In this document: positions 35,074-43,641 of the stretch, piece after piece
How positions within the stretch are numbered: the first letter of the stretch is position 1
Layout: each line of letters opens with the position of its first letter
Assembly (NCBI GenBank): GCA_040902105.1
Contig: JBBDXW010000049.1
Span: 41,384 to 105,383 of the forward strand
Source: IDS-8 sp040902105
GTDB lineage: Bacteria > Pseudomonadota > Gammaproteobacteria > Steroidobacterales > Woeseiaceae
Direction of reading: 5' to 3'
Length of the DNA: 64,000 bases
The notes under the pieces: model-generated
Database searches by the model: none
Seen by the model: the letters and a program-made list of their open reading frames with translations, nothing else
What the model was told of the DNA's origin: nothing
Program-made: the position numbers and the translations under genes

Positions 35074-35823
35074 TTAGCCGGAGACGTCTTTCCAGATCTG
35101 GTTCTTCAGCATCGTGGCAATGATCAAAAACACGGTAAGGAACATTAAGACCCAGACACCCAGCACGCGGCGTGTCGCGCGAACGGGCTCGCTGATATAT
35201 TCGAGAAAATTTACCGTATCCCGGACGAACGCATCGTAATCCTCAGGCGAAATGACCCCTGCGGACACACTTTCAAAACGGCTGAATACCGGCTCGGCGC
35301 CCGATCCGGCATCAGCTTCTTCAAAAACGGCTCTCTGATAACCCTGAAGCTCCCAAAGCACGTGCGGCATGCTCGTGCCGGAAAGGTGCAGATTATCGAC
35401 GCCCGTCGGGCTTTCGCTGTCAAGATGAAAGCCCTTGAGAAAATTGTAGATGTAATCGGTACCCTTGGCGCGCGCTATCAGGGACATGTCCGGGGGTGGT
35501 TGACCGAACCACCTGGCCGCTGCGTCAAGGGGCATCGACGCCTCGATCGTCTCGAATGTCTTTTCCGCGTTGAACATCAGGTTATCGACGATCTGATCTT
35601 CGGTAAGCCCGAGGTCTTTCGCGACGCTGTTGTATCTTACGTATTTCGCGGAATGACACCCTGCGCAGTAATTCATGAAGTTCCGCGCGCCGCGCTGCAG
35701 GGAGGCGATGTTTCCGACGTCGTTTCCCGCGGGTTCGAGCTCGACGTCGCCTGCGGCGGCAAGGGCGGACGCGCCCGCTATGAGCAGTGTGATTGCCGCC
35801 GCCGCGCGCACTGCCTTAAGCAT
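35074..35823 (-). CDS. petC: Cytochrome c1 of the bc1 complex
   Basis: Cytochrome c1 passes electrons from the Rieske protein to soluble cytochrome c in the periplasm. The 249-residue protein has a cleavable signal peptide (about residues 1-24), the haem c site CAGCH near 55, the Met axial ligand region further on, and a C-terminal membrane anchor (about 222-240). The start at 35823 overlaps the petB stop by 8 bases. It is the third gene of petABC. Length is typical of the minimal proteobacterial form. Confidence 0.94.
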   Translation of the reverse strand: MLKAVRAAAAITLLIAGASALAAAGDVELEPAGNDVGNIASLQRGARNFMNYCAGCHSAKYVRYNSVAKDLGLTEDQIVDNLMFNAEKTFETIEASMPLDAAARWFGQPPPDMSLIARAKGTDYIYNFLKGFHLDSESPTGVDNLHLSGTSMPHVLWELQGYQRAVFEEADAGSGAEPVFSRFESVSAGVISPEDYDAFVRDTVNFLEYISEPVRATRRVLGVWVLMFLTVFLIIATMLKNQIWKDVSG

Positions 35824-37069
35824 GGTAGACCACCCGTTCCGGTACCGGCCTGGTCTTGTCGATGGTCGTGTAATACGGCATCAGCAGGAAAAACGCGAAA
35901 TAGATAACCGAGAAAATTCGCGCAAGATTGACGTAGAGTCCTTCCGCCGGCTGCAGTCCAATCCAGCCGAGCGCAAAAAAGCTGATGACGAAAAGGCCGA
36001 GGGAGGTGCGGTAAATCCAGCCGCGATAGCGGATCGACCTGACCCTGGAGCGGTCGAGCCACGGCAAGAACAGCGGCAGCAACACCGCCGCGCCCATCAG
36101 AATCGCCCCCCACAATTTGTTCGGCACGGCGCGCAAAATTGCGTAAAACGGGGTGAAATACCATACCGGAGCGATATGTTCCGGCGTCGCCATCGTGTTC
36201 GCCGGTTCGAAATTGGCATGTTCGAGGAAATAGCCGCCCATGTCGGGCGCGAAAAACACGACGGCGAAGAACACCATCAGGAATACAATAATTGCAACGA
36301 GGTCTTTGCTGGTGTGGTATGGGTGAAATGCGACGCCGTCCAGCGGCACTCCGTCCGGACCTTTGTGGTCCTTGATCTCGATGCCATCGGGGTTATTCGA
36401 ACCGACCTCGTGCAAGGCTACGATATGCACGAACACCAGTCCGATCAGGGCAAGCGGCAATGCGATGACGTGCAAGGCAAAAAAGCGGTTCAGCGTGATA
36501 TCCGAAATGGAATAGTCGCCTTTGATGTACTCGACAAGAGCGTCGCCGGCGAAAGGAATCGCGCCAAACAGGGAGATGATGACCTGCGCGCCCCAATAGG
36601 ACATCTGTCCCCACGGCAACAGATACCCGGCGAAGGCTTCCGCCATCAGCACGAAGAAAATCAGAATGCCGATGATCCAGATCAACTCTCTTGGTTTCTT
36701 GTAGGAACCGTAGAGCATTGCCCGGAACATGTGGAGATAGACGACGATGAAAAAGAACGATGCGCCGGTCGAATGCATGTAGCGGATCAACCAGCCCATA
36801 TCAACGTCGCGCATGATGTACTCGACGGACGCGAATGCCTCCTCGGACGACGGCTTGTAGTTCATCGTCAGAAAAATGCCGGTCACGAGCTGAATGATCA
36901 GCACCACCAGCGACAGGACGCCGAACACGTACCAGATATTGAAGTTTTTCGACGCGTAATATTCCGTCGCGTGGTAGCGCATCGTTTCCATCAGCGGAAA
37001 ACGATCGTCGATCCACCTTATGAAGGTGTTCTGCGGTCTCCGTTGTTCAGATTCGACGTGCGCCATCAT
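35816..37069 (-). CDS. petB: Cytochrome b of the bc1 complex
   Basis: Cytochrome b is the membrane core of ubiquinol-cytochrome c reductase and holds two haems and the Qo and Qi sites. The 417-residue protein has about eight helices with the haem-ligand His pairs, GYLLPWGQMSYWGA, and the Qo-site motif as PVWY (IAPVWYFTPFYAILRAVP), the variant common in beta/gammaproteobacteria in place of PEWY. It overlaps the petA stop by four bases and the petC start by eight. Confidence 0.96.
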   Translation of the reverse strand: MMAHVESEQRRPQNTFIRWIDDRFPLMETMRYHATEYYASKNFNIWYVFGVLSLVVLIIQLVTGIFLTMNYKPSSEEAFASVEYIMRDVDMGWLIRYMHSTGASFFFIVVYLHMFRAMLYGSYKKPRELIWIIGILIFFVLMAEAFAGYLLPWGQMSYWGAQVIISLFGAIPFAGDALVEYIKGDYSISDITLNRFFALHVIALPLALIGLVFVHIVALHEVGSNNPDGIEIKDHKGPDGVPLDGVAFHPYHTSKDLVAIIVFLMVFFAVVFFAPDMGGYFLEHANFEPANTMATPEHIAPVWYFTPFYAILRAVPNKLWGAILMGAAVLLPLFLPWLDRSRVRSIRYRGWIYRTSLGLFVISFFALGWIGLQPAEGLYVNLARIFSVIYFAFFLLMPYYTTIDKTRPVPERVVYHA

Positions 37070-37653
37070 GCAGCTCCTGTTTCGCTGCCGATCATAATGA
37101 CGTCATCCTGAATGAAGCGATACGGCGGTACGCGGAGGTTTGTTGGAGCCGGCACACCTTTATACACACGGCCGGCAAGATCGAACCTTGAACCGTGACA
37201 GGGACAGAAAAAGCCGCCGTGCCAGTCCGGCGCCGGCCCGACCTGGAACTCGGGCAACGGCGCGCATCCGAGGTGCGTGCAGGAACCTTCGATCACCAGG
37301 TACTCCGGCTGCAGCGACCGATAGGGATTGACGGCAAATTCGGGCTGTTGCTCGACGACTTCGGAATTCGGATCGCGCAGCAGGCCTGCCGTGGTCTTTT
37401 CGAGTTGCGCCAGCATCGCGTCGGAGCGCCGCAGCACGAAAACCAGTCTGCCGCGCCAGATAACGCGAATCATCTCGCCCGGCTCGAGCGAGGCCAGCGG
37501 GACTTCGACCGGTGCGCCGAGCGCCTGAGCGCGCGCGCTGGGCCTCAAGGATGCCAAAAACGGTACGGTGGCGAGGGCGATGCCCACTCCCCCGGTTACG
37601 GCGGTGGCAACAGTTAGAAAATGACGTCTGTTGCGATCAACGTCGTCGGTCAT
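37066..37653 (-). CDS. petA: Rieske iron-sulfur subunit of the bc1 complex
   Basis: The Rieske protein takes the first electron from ubiquinol at the Qo site. From ATG 37653 it has 195 residues: a twin-arginine-type N-terminus (NRRHFL) with a membrane helix, then the 2Fe-2S domain with CTHLGCAP and CPCHGSRFD supplying Cys and His ligands. A longer reading to 37809 runs through the promoter region and is rejected. First gene of the petABC operon; a -10 element lies about 140 bases upstream. Confidence 0.95.
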   Translation of the reverse strand: MTDDVDRNRRHFLTVATAVTGGVGIALATVPFLASLRPSARAQALGAPVEVPLASLEPGEMIRVIWRGRLVFVLRRSDAMLAQLEKTTAGLLRDPNSEVVEQQPEFAVNPYRSLQPEYLVIEGSCTHLGCAPLPEFQVGPAPDWHGGFFCPCHGSRFDLAGRVYKGVPAPTNLRVPPYRFIQDDVIMIGSETGAA

Positions 37654-37791
37654 CAGGCACTCCCATACACCGGCCGCAGCCTCTCTGTCCGGGCGGTTTT
37701 TTGCTTTATTCGAAAACTGGTAGATTTGCAGCAGACCCGGTTTGCCGTCAGGATGACCGCTGGTTCGGGGCTGGGTGCGGAACCATGCGGC

Positions 37792-37797
37792 ATTATA
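37792..37797 (-). promoter_or_regulatory. Likely -10 element for petABC
   Basis: A consensus TATAAT is read on the - strand in the divergent petA/degS gap. The -35 is weak. The predicted start near 37785 would give a leader of about 130 bases before petA. Confidence 0.5.
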
Positions 37798-37924
37798 CAC
37801 GGGGCCCAATAAAATTGGCTAGGGAGCCATCGGCTGGTGCACTCGTGGCTAGCGAGCCTCTCTGGTCCGGCGGACCGCTGCATGCGATGCAACGGCGTAT
37901 TTCAGGGTTTTGCCAGGACCGACA

Positions 37925-39025
37925 GTGGCTCGACTCAAGTTAGTTTTCATTTTTCTTTTGCAATCGATCGTCGTCGGTCTCGCAGTCGCGTGCGTCGTCA
38001 TATTGCTGCGACCTCAATTGCTGCCGGCAATCAATGGCACGATGGCGAACGGGACGGGCCGCGCCGCCAGTTATGCTGACGCGGTCGATATCAGCGCCCC
38101 GGCGGTCGCCAACGTCTATACCCGGCGGCTGGTGCAGTCCGGAGCCGACGTCAGTTCACGCGACCGGTTGCGCCTCAACACCAGCCTGGGGTCGGCGGTG
38201 GTGATCGATCCCGAAGGGTACCTGGTTACAAACTTTCATGTCGTCGCGGAGGCCGCGGAAATCCGGGTGCAGATGGCGGACGGGCGCATCGCCGATCCGG
38301 AGGTGGTGGGCTACGATGCCGAGACGGACCTTGCGCTCCTCAAGGTCGACCTCGGCACGCTGACGGCGATTCCGCTCGGACGTTCGAACGACGTCCGGAT
38401 CGGCGACGTCGTACTGGCCATCGGCAATCCCTACGGCCTGACCAAGACCGTGACCCAGGGTATCGTCAGCGCAACGGGTCGCGGCCTTCTGGGCCTTACC
38501 ACCTTCGAGAACTTCATTCAGACCGATGCCGCCATCAACGAGGGCAATTCCGGCGGCGCGCTGGTCAATACGCTGGGCGAACTGGTCGGCATCAATACAG
38601 CTGTGCTCGCCCAGGACGCCGGCACGGAGGGCATCAGCTTCGCCATTCCGGTGGACCTGGTGCGCGGTGTCGTCGACGAGATCAAACGTCATGGCAGGGT
38701 CATTCGCGGCTGGGCCGGCTTCGAGCCGGACGAGTTGTCCCGCGCGGAAGCGGAAGCACTCGGCCTTGAACGGAACGTCGGTATTCTGTTGAGGCGCGTC
38801 ATCGAAGACGGCCCGGCCGCCGTCGCGGGCCTGCAGCAGGGCGATGTCATCCTGGCGATCAACGGCGAACCGATACGCACGGCGCAGCAGGCTCGCCTCC
38901 TGGTCGCCGCCCTCGAACCCGGCGACCAGATCGAACTGCAGGGCTGGCGCGTCGGCCACTCGTATACCGCAACACTGACCGCCGCGGAGCGACCGCTGGG
39001 CGCGACCGAACGACCGGTGGAATAA
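37925..39025 (+). CDS. DegS/AlgW-type envelope-stress serine protease
   Basis: This 366-residue S1C protease has one N-terminal membrane helix (about 5-27), the catalytic triad in TNFHVV, TDLALLKV and NEGNSGGAL, and a single PDZ domain with GPAAVAGLQQGDVILAIN. That layout matches DegS/AlgW, which sense misfolded porins and start cleavage of the anti-sigma factor RseA; two-PDZ DegP/DegQ are soluble. I chose GTG 37925 with AGGA about 9 bases upstream; TTG 37910 would add five residues. Convergent with murA across a REP pair, so it is a single-gene unit. Confidence 0.9.
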   Translation: MARLKLVFIFLLQSIVVGLAVACVVILLRPQLLPAINGTMANGTGRAASYADAVDISAPAVANVYTRRLVQSGADVSSRDRLRLNTSLGSAVVIDPEGYLVTNFHVVAEAAEIRVQMADGRIADPEVVGYDAETDLALLKVDLGTLTAIPLGRSNDVRIGDVVLAIGNPYGLTKTVTQGIVSATGRGLLGLTTFENFIQTDAAINEGNSGGALVNTLGELVGINTAVLAQDAGTEGISFAIPVDLVRGVVDEIKRHGRVIRGWAGFEPDELSRAEAEALGLERNVGILLRRVIEDGPAAVAGLQQGDVILAINGEPIRTAQQARLLVAALEPGDQIELQGWRVGHSYTATLTAAERPLGATERPVE

Positions 39026-39060
39026 CCGGGAAGCTCTGCACAAGGCCTGATTCAAGCATT

Positions 39061-39137
39061 GTAGGAGCCCGCCATTGCGGGCGACCACCGCCTTCGTCCA
39101 ACACCTCCGCAGGTCGCCCGCAATGGCGGGCTCCTAC
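39061..39137. repeat. Head-to-head pair of REP-like palindromes at the murA stop codon
   Basis: Units at 39061-39086 and 39112-39137 are perfect inverse copies around a 25-base spacer. The right-hand unit covers the murA stop: the TAG (39136-39134, - strand) is the TAG of GTAGGAG in the repeat. The pair fills the convergent degS/murA gap. Confidence 0.88.
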
Positions 39138-40390
39138 GGTATGCGGCGTATGTTCGCGCCAAGCTGCCGCAGTTTTTCCTCGATCCTCTCGTAGCCGCGG
39201 TCGACGTGATAGATGCGATCGACGAGCGTTTCGCCCTCCGCGGCCAATCCCGCAAGCACGAGGCTTGCCGAAGCGCGCAGGTCCGTTGCCATGACCGGCG
39301 CCGCGGTCAGTTTCTTGACGCCCGTGCAAACGGCGGTATTGCCTTCGATGCGAATGTCGGCCCCCATGCGCTGCAATTCGAGCACGTGCTGAAAGCGGTT
39401 CTCGAACACGGTCTCCGTAACGGTGCCGACGCCGCGGGCCACCGCGTTCATGGCGCAGAATTGCGCCTGCATGTCCGTCGGAAAAGCGGGATACGGCATG
39501 GTGCGGATGTTCACGGCCCTCGGCCGCCGGCCGCCCATATCCAGTTCGATCCAGTCAGGACCGGTGCGAACGACGGCGCCCGCCTCCCGCAGCTTGATCA
39601 GCACCGCATCCACGTATTCGGGGTTGGTGCACTTCAGCCGGACCGCACCGCCGGTCATCGCGGCGGCGACGAGGTAGGTGCCGGTCTCGATCCGGTCGGG
39701 CAACACCGCGTAGCGGGTGCTGGAGAGAGACCCGACGCCATCGATGCGAATGCTACTGCTCCCGGCGCCGCTGATTTTCGCGCCCATCTCGCTTAAGAAT
39801 CGGGCCAGGTCGACGACTTCCGGTTCGCGCGCGGCATTTTCGAGCACCGTCTCGCCCTTCGCCAGCACGGCGGCCATCAGCAGATTTTCCGTCCCGGTCA
39901 CCGTAACGGTATCGAATACGATATGCGCACCCTTGAGTCGTTTGGCGCGGGCCCGGATATAACCGTTCTCCACCGTTACATCGGCACCCATCGCCTGCAG
40001 CCCTTCGACATGCAGGTTGACCGGCCGGGCGCCAATGGCGCAGCCGCCCGGCAGCGACACGTCCGCTTTGCCGAAGCGGGTCAGGAGCGGACCGAGTACC
40101 AGGATCGATGCACGCATCGTCTTGACCAGCTCGTAGGGCGCCCTGTGCTCGGTGACGGCGCTGACATCGACCTCGACATTGAGCTTGTCGTCGAACGTGA
40201 CCGCGGCCCCCATGCTCTGCAGCAGCGTGATGGTGGTCGTGACGTCTTTCAGATGCGGAACGTTGCTGACGGTGACGGGCTCGGATGCCAGCAGCGTCCC
40301 GGCCAGGATCGGCAAGGCCGCATTCTTCGCGCCGGAAATCGTGATCTCACCCTCGAGGCGCGTGCCCCCGCTGATCAGCAGCTTGTCCAA
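39134..40390 (-). CDS. murA: UDP-N-acetylglucosamine 1-carboxyvinyltransferase
   Basis: MurA transfers enolpyruvate from PEP to UDP-GlcNAc, the first committed murein step and the fosfomycin target. The 418-residue protein starts LDKLLISGGTRLEGEITISGAKNAALP, has the catalytic Cys in LPGGCAIGARPVNLH near residue 115, and GTENLLMAAVLA. I chose TTG 40390, which follows TGAGG by 5 bases (overlapping the ibaG stop) and gives the family N-terminus; 17 additional upstream residues are Arg/Lys-rich and lie inside ibaG. Its stop codon is supplied by a REP unit. Confidence 0.95.
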   Translation of the reverse strand: MDKLLISGGTRLEGEITISGAKNAALPILAGTLLASEPVTVSNVPHLKDVTTTITLLQSMGAAVTFDDKLNVEVDVSAVTEHRAPYELVKTMRASILVLGPLLTRFGKADVSLPGGCAIGARPVNLHVEGLQAMGADVTVENGYIRARAKRLKGAHIVFDTVTVTGTENLLMAAVLAKGETVLENAAREPEVVDLARFLSEMGAKISGAGSSSIRIDGVGSLSSTRYAVLPDRIETGTYLVAAAMTGGAVRLKCTNPEYVDAVLIKLREAGAVVRTGPDWIELDMGGRRPRAVNIRTMPYPAFPTDMQAQFCAMNAVARGVGTVTETVFENRFQHVLELQRMGADIRIEGNTAVCTGVKKLTAAPVMATDLRASASLVLAGLAAEGETLVDRIYHVDRGYERIEEKLRQLGANIRRIP

Positions 40391-40397
40391 TAGCGCC

Positions 40398-40643
40398 TCA
40401 GCCCGTTTGCAGCCGTTGCCATTCTTCCGCCGTGTAGGCACGGATCGAAAGTGCGTGTATCTCGTTGCCCATCAGCGGGCCCAGGCACTGGTACACGAGT
40501 TTGTGCCTCGCGAGCCGCGCTTTGTCGGCGAACGAGTCCGATACGACTACCGCCTCGAAGTGCGTGTTGTCGCCACTCGTCACCTGCGCCAGAGCCCGCG
40601 GCAATCCGGCTTCGATCAGGGTCTTAATCTCTCCGGGTTCCAT
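40398..40643 (-). CDS. ibaG: BolA-family protein IbaG
   Basis: IbaG is a small BolA-like protein that works with monothiol glutaredoxins in iron-sulfur or acid-stress physiology. The 81-residue protein starts MEPGEIKTLIEAGLP and ends HALSIRAYTAEEWQR, with the conserved DSFADKARLARHKLVYQ core containing the His of the family. It lies 7 bases upstream of murA, as in Escherichia coli. The mla phospholipid-transport genes that precede it there are absent, and kdsD is directly divergent. Confidence 0.92.
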   Translation of the reverse strand: MEPGEIKTLIEAGLPRALAQVTSGDNTHFEAVVVSDSFADKARLARHKLVYQCLGPLMGNEIHALSIRAYTAEEWQRLQTG

Positions 40644-40875
40644 AGTCCATACCTTGCCACTTTGGCCCCGCCGCCCTTGCGATGCGCCGGCCGTCGCGGG
40701 CCTGAAGTGTAGCAAAGCGCCGCGACCCGACGGTATGTCGGTCGGCACCACGACACGGCAGCACATCATTCACGAATTCGTCAGCCGGGCGGCCTTTGGT
40801 ACCTGCCTGGTCGTGCAAAACGTATAAACTGTCGGTTTGTATAGTCATTTGCATCGTCTCGACCGGGGAGCCCTG
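40644..40875. other. Divergent ibaG/kdsD promoter region
   Basis: The 232-base gap contains a + strand TATAGT at 40840-40845 that would start transcription about 25 bases before the kdsD TTG chosen here; its -35 is poor. Nothing clear is seen for ibaG. Confidence 0.35.
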
Positions 40876-41856
40876 TTGCACATCAAGACAAACGCGGAAC
40901 TGCTGCAGATCGCGGGCCGTGTGCTGGACGTGGAGTCGCGCGCGGTCATGCAGCTCAAGCAGCGGCTGGACGGCTCGTTCATGGCCGCCTGCGAGCTTTG
41001 CCTCCAAACGAGCGGCCGCGTCGTCGTCACCGGCATGGGAAAGTCCGGTCACATCGCCGGCAAGATTGCGTCCACCCTGGCGAGCACCGGCACGCCGTCG
41101 TTCTTCATGCATCCGGCCGAAGCAAGTCACGGCGACCTCGGCATGATTACGGACCAGGACCTCCTGCTGGCCGTCTCATATTCAGGCGAGACCCAGGAAG
41201 TCGTCACTATCCTGCCCCTGGTCAAGCGCATGGGTGCAAAACTGATATCACTGACCGGCAAGCCCGGCTCGACCCTGGCCAAAGCCGCGGACGTGCACCT
41301 CAATGTCGCGGTCGATGAAGAGGCCTGCCCGCTCAACCTCGCACCGACAGCAAGCACTACGGCGACGCTGGCGATGGGCGATGCTCTTGCGGTCGCATTG
41401 CTGGAATGCCGCGGCTTCACAGCCGAAGACTTCGCTCGATCGCACCCGAGCGGCAGTCTCGGCAAGCGCTTGTTGCTGCGGGTTTCCGACGTCATGCACA
41501 CCGGCGACGCAATCCCTGCGGTTCGCGACCATGTCAAGCTGAGTGAAGGCCTGGTCGAGATGTCGCGCAAAGGCCTCGGTATGACCGCAATCGTGGACGA
41601 ATCGGACCGCATTCTCGGGATTTTCACGGACGGCGATTTGCGGCGTGCGCTCGACTCCAGCATCGATGTGCGCAAAACCGAGATGCGCTCGGTGATGCAC
41701 CGCGAGTGCAAGACGATAGCGCCGGATGTTCTTGCGGCTGAAGCCGTCCATCTGCTGGACGAGTACAAGATCACCGGCCTCCTGGTCGCAGGGCAGGACG
41801 GGCGGCTGGTCGGCGCCCTGAACATTCACGATTTATTTCGGGCGGGCATCATGTGA
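40876..41856 (+). CDS. kdsD: D-arabinose 5-phosphate isomerase KdsD
   Basis: KdsD converts ribulose 5-phosphate to arabinose 5-phosphate, the first step to Kdo of LPS. The 326-residue protein has a SIS domain with VTGMGKSGHIAGKIAST, HPAEASHGDLGM and TASTTATLAMGDALA, and two C-terminal CBS domains (LRVSDVMHTGD to FTDGDLRR and beyond). I chose TTG 40876 because GGGGAG sits 6 bases upstream and the length fits the 328-residue Escherichia coli enzyme; 13 more residues from 40837 would overlap a -10-like TATAGT. It overlaps kdsC by four bases. Confidence 0.94.
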   Translation: MHIKTNAELLQIAGRVLDVESRAVMQLKQRLDGSFMAACELCLQTSGRVVVTGMGKSGHIAGKIASTLASTGTPSFFMHPAEASHGDLGMITDQDLLLAVSYSGETQEVVTILPLVKRMGAKLISLTGKPGSTLAKAADVHLNVAVDEEACPLNLAPTASTTATLAMGDALAVALLECRGFTAEDFARSHPSGSLGKRLLLRVSDVMHTGDAIPAVRDHVKLSEGLVEMSRKGLGMTAIVDESDRILGIFTDGDLRRALDSSIDVRKTEMRSVMHRECKTIAPDVLAAEAVHLLDEYKITGLLVAGQDGRLVGALNIHDLFRAGIM

Positions 41857-42371
41857 GCGGCAGAAGGGTGCGGCAATTGCCGGCCGGTATCAGGCTGGCG
41901 GCATTCGACGTCGACGGAGTCTTTACGGACGGACGCTTTTATCTGTCGAACGAAGGCGTCGAATCGAAGGCTTTCTTTACGCAGGACGGCTTCGGCATAA
42001 AAAAACTGATCGCGGCGGGCATCGACGTCGCCGTCATAAGCAGCCGGAATTCTCGGGCCGTGGCGGCAAGAATGGCGGAACTCGGCGTTCATCACGTCGT
42101 CCAGGGTGCGGCCGACAAACTCGCGGCGTTTTCCTCGATCATCGCGAAGCTGCAACTGTCGAGCGACGAATGTGTCTATGTAGGAGACGATGCTCCCGAT
42201 TTGCCTCTTCTCGAACAAGTGGGCTTCGCGATTGCAGTTGCCAACGCCGTAGACGAGGTCAAGGCATATTGCGACTACACGACCACAGCGGAAGGAGGAT
42301 TCGGCGCGGTGCGTGAAGTCTGCGAGTTGTTGCTCGCGGCACGCGACTCCTCCACCGATGCGGGTGGCTGA
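41853..42371 (+). CDS. kdsC: Kdo 8-phosphate phosphatase KdsC
   Basis: KdsC removes phosphate from Kdo-8-phosphate to give free Kdo for lipid A-Kdo2. The 172-residue HAD phosphatase has the nucleophile motif FDVDGVFTDG near residue 18, ISSRNSRAV (motif II Ser), and GDDAPDLPLL near the end for Mg2+. It starts within the kdsD stop (ATGTGA) and its own stop overlaps the lptC ATG by one base. The tetrameric cap-less C0 class is inferred from length. Confidence 0.94.
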   Translation: MSGRRVRQLPAGIRLAAFDVDGVFTDGRFYLSNEGVESKAFFTQDGFGIKKLIAAGIDVAVISSRNSRAVAARMAELGVHHVVQGAADKLAAFSSIIAKLQLSSDECVYVGDDAPDLPLLEQVGFAIAVANAVDEVKAYCDYTTTAEGGFGAVREVCELLLAARDSSTDAGG

Positions 42372-42928
42372 TGACTGCCCGTAACGTGCTCGGATTTACG
42401 CTGTTGATCCTGGCCGCCGCCGGCAGCTGGTACCTCACCGGATCGTTGCGGGGACCGGTTCCTGACGAGAGCCCGCGCAACATCCCCGGCAGTGGCTTTT
42501 ATCTCAAGAAGGCCCGCGTACTCGGCACGAACAACGAGGGCCAGCCGCTCTACGAAATCGAGGCGGAATATGCCGAGCAGCTGCCGAACGAGCAAATTGA
42601 ATTCCAGAACGTGCGCATCAACTATTCACCGGAGGCAACCGTTCCGTGGACACTGAACGCCGACTCCGCGACGATCGGCAGCAACCAGGAACTGGTGATT
42701 CTGAGCGGGCACGTTGTCGCCGTAAGCTCGGAGGGATTTGCTAACGAGGTAACCGAAATACGCACGTCGTATCTGGAGTTCGATCCGCAGACCTTCCGCG
42801 CGGAGACCGACAGCCGCGTACAGATTCGCGTTGGTTCGCGGAGCGTGACTGCGACCGGCATGCTAGCATTGTTGCAGGAGAATCGATTGCAACTGAAGTC
42901 CAACGTAAGCGGAAAATTTGTCCCCTGA
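42371..42928 (+). CDS. lptC: LPS transport protein LptC
   Basis: LptC is a bitopic inner-membrane protein whose periplasmic beta-jellyroll accepts LPS from LptB2FG and hands it to LptA. The 185-residue product has an N-terminal helix (about 5-22) and the fold with FYLKKARVLGTNNEGQPLYEIEAEYAEQLP and SGHVVAVS. LptC is poorly conserved in sequence, so the kdsC-lptC-lptA-lptB context carries much of the call. The last residues (KSNVSGKF) match the usual C-terminus. Confidence 0.92.
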   Translation: MTARNVLGFTLLILAAAGSWYLTGSLRGPVPDESPRNIPGSGFYLKKARVLGTNNEGQPLYEIEAEYAEQLPNEQIEFQNVRINYSPEATVPWTLNADSATIGSNQELVILSGHVVAVSSEGFANEVTEIRTSYLEFDPQTFRAETDSRVQIRVGSRSVTATGMLALLQENRLQLKSNVSGKFVP

Positions 42929-42957
42929 ACAGGCCGATACGAGCACCCGAGTCGCAA

Positions 42958-43641
42958 ATGAAGACAGTCCGGACCGTGACCTTTACTGCCGTTGCTCTGC
43001 TTTGCTCCGCAGTAGCGTCGGCGCAGGACCCCAATTTGCGCCTGCCGATAAATGTCGACGCCGACGAGGCGGATTACGACGGCAAGAACTCCATGCTCAT
43101 GTACAGCGGCCTGCGGCTCAGCCAGGGCAATATCGGCGTGGTGGCGGACGAAGGCCGCGCCACCAATCTCGATTTTGAAGACAGCGTATGGGAATTTTCC
43201 GGCAACGTCGTAATCGACGTGGAGAACGGGCACGTAGAGTGCGACTCTGCGCGCGTGAAATTCTCCGACCACCAGTTGCAGAGCGCAGTGATCCTCGGCT
43301 CGCCGGTGACGTTCGAAATGCGGCGGCGCGACAGTGACGAGGTGACGTATGCCGAAGCCGGACGTCTCGAATACAACTTCGAGGACGGGATCGTCGAATT
43401 TTCCGACGAGGCGACAATCACCGAGGGCGGCAACCAGATTTCCAGCAGTTACCTCGTCTATAACATCGAGGAACAGCGCATTAACGCGCGCTCGGCCGGC
43501 GAAGGCGAACCCAGGGTCAAGATTACCTATACGCCCAGGGATTCCTCGCAGGAAACGGATAAAGATGCGGGCAACGACGATTCTTCATCGCAGACCGAAG
43601 ACGAGGCCCCTCAGCCGGACGACGCGGATAACGATCAATGA
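42958..43641 (+). CDS. lptA: LPS transport periplasmic bridge protein LptA
   Basis: LptA polymerises head to tail to bridge LPS across the periplasm. The 227-residue protein has a Sec signal peptide (cleavage near AQD, about residue 23) and an OstA-type beta-jellyroll (INVDADEADYDGKNSMLMYSGL to DNRIN-like strands). The last 35 residues form an unusually acidic, Gln/Asp/Ser-rich tail, longer than in Escherichia coli LptA (185 residues). It is followed by lptB with a four-base overlap. Confidence 0.93.
   Translation: MKTVRTVTFTAVALLCSAVASAQDPNLRLPINVDADEADYDGKNSMLMYSGLRLSQGNIGVVADEGRATNLDFEDSVWEFSGNVVIDVENGHVECDSARVKFSDHQLQSAVILGSPVTFEMRRRDSDEVTYAEAGRLEYNFEDGIVEFSDEATITEGGNQISSSYLVYNIEEQRINARSAGEGEPRVKITYTPRDSSQETDKDAGNDDSSSQTEDEAPQPDDADNDQ

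Noticed and set aside
35675..37111. Long + strand frame opposite petABC
   Set aside because: Antisense to three clearly conserved genes; composition is that of a shadow.
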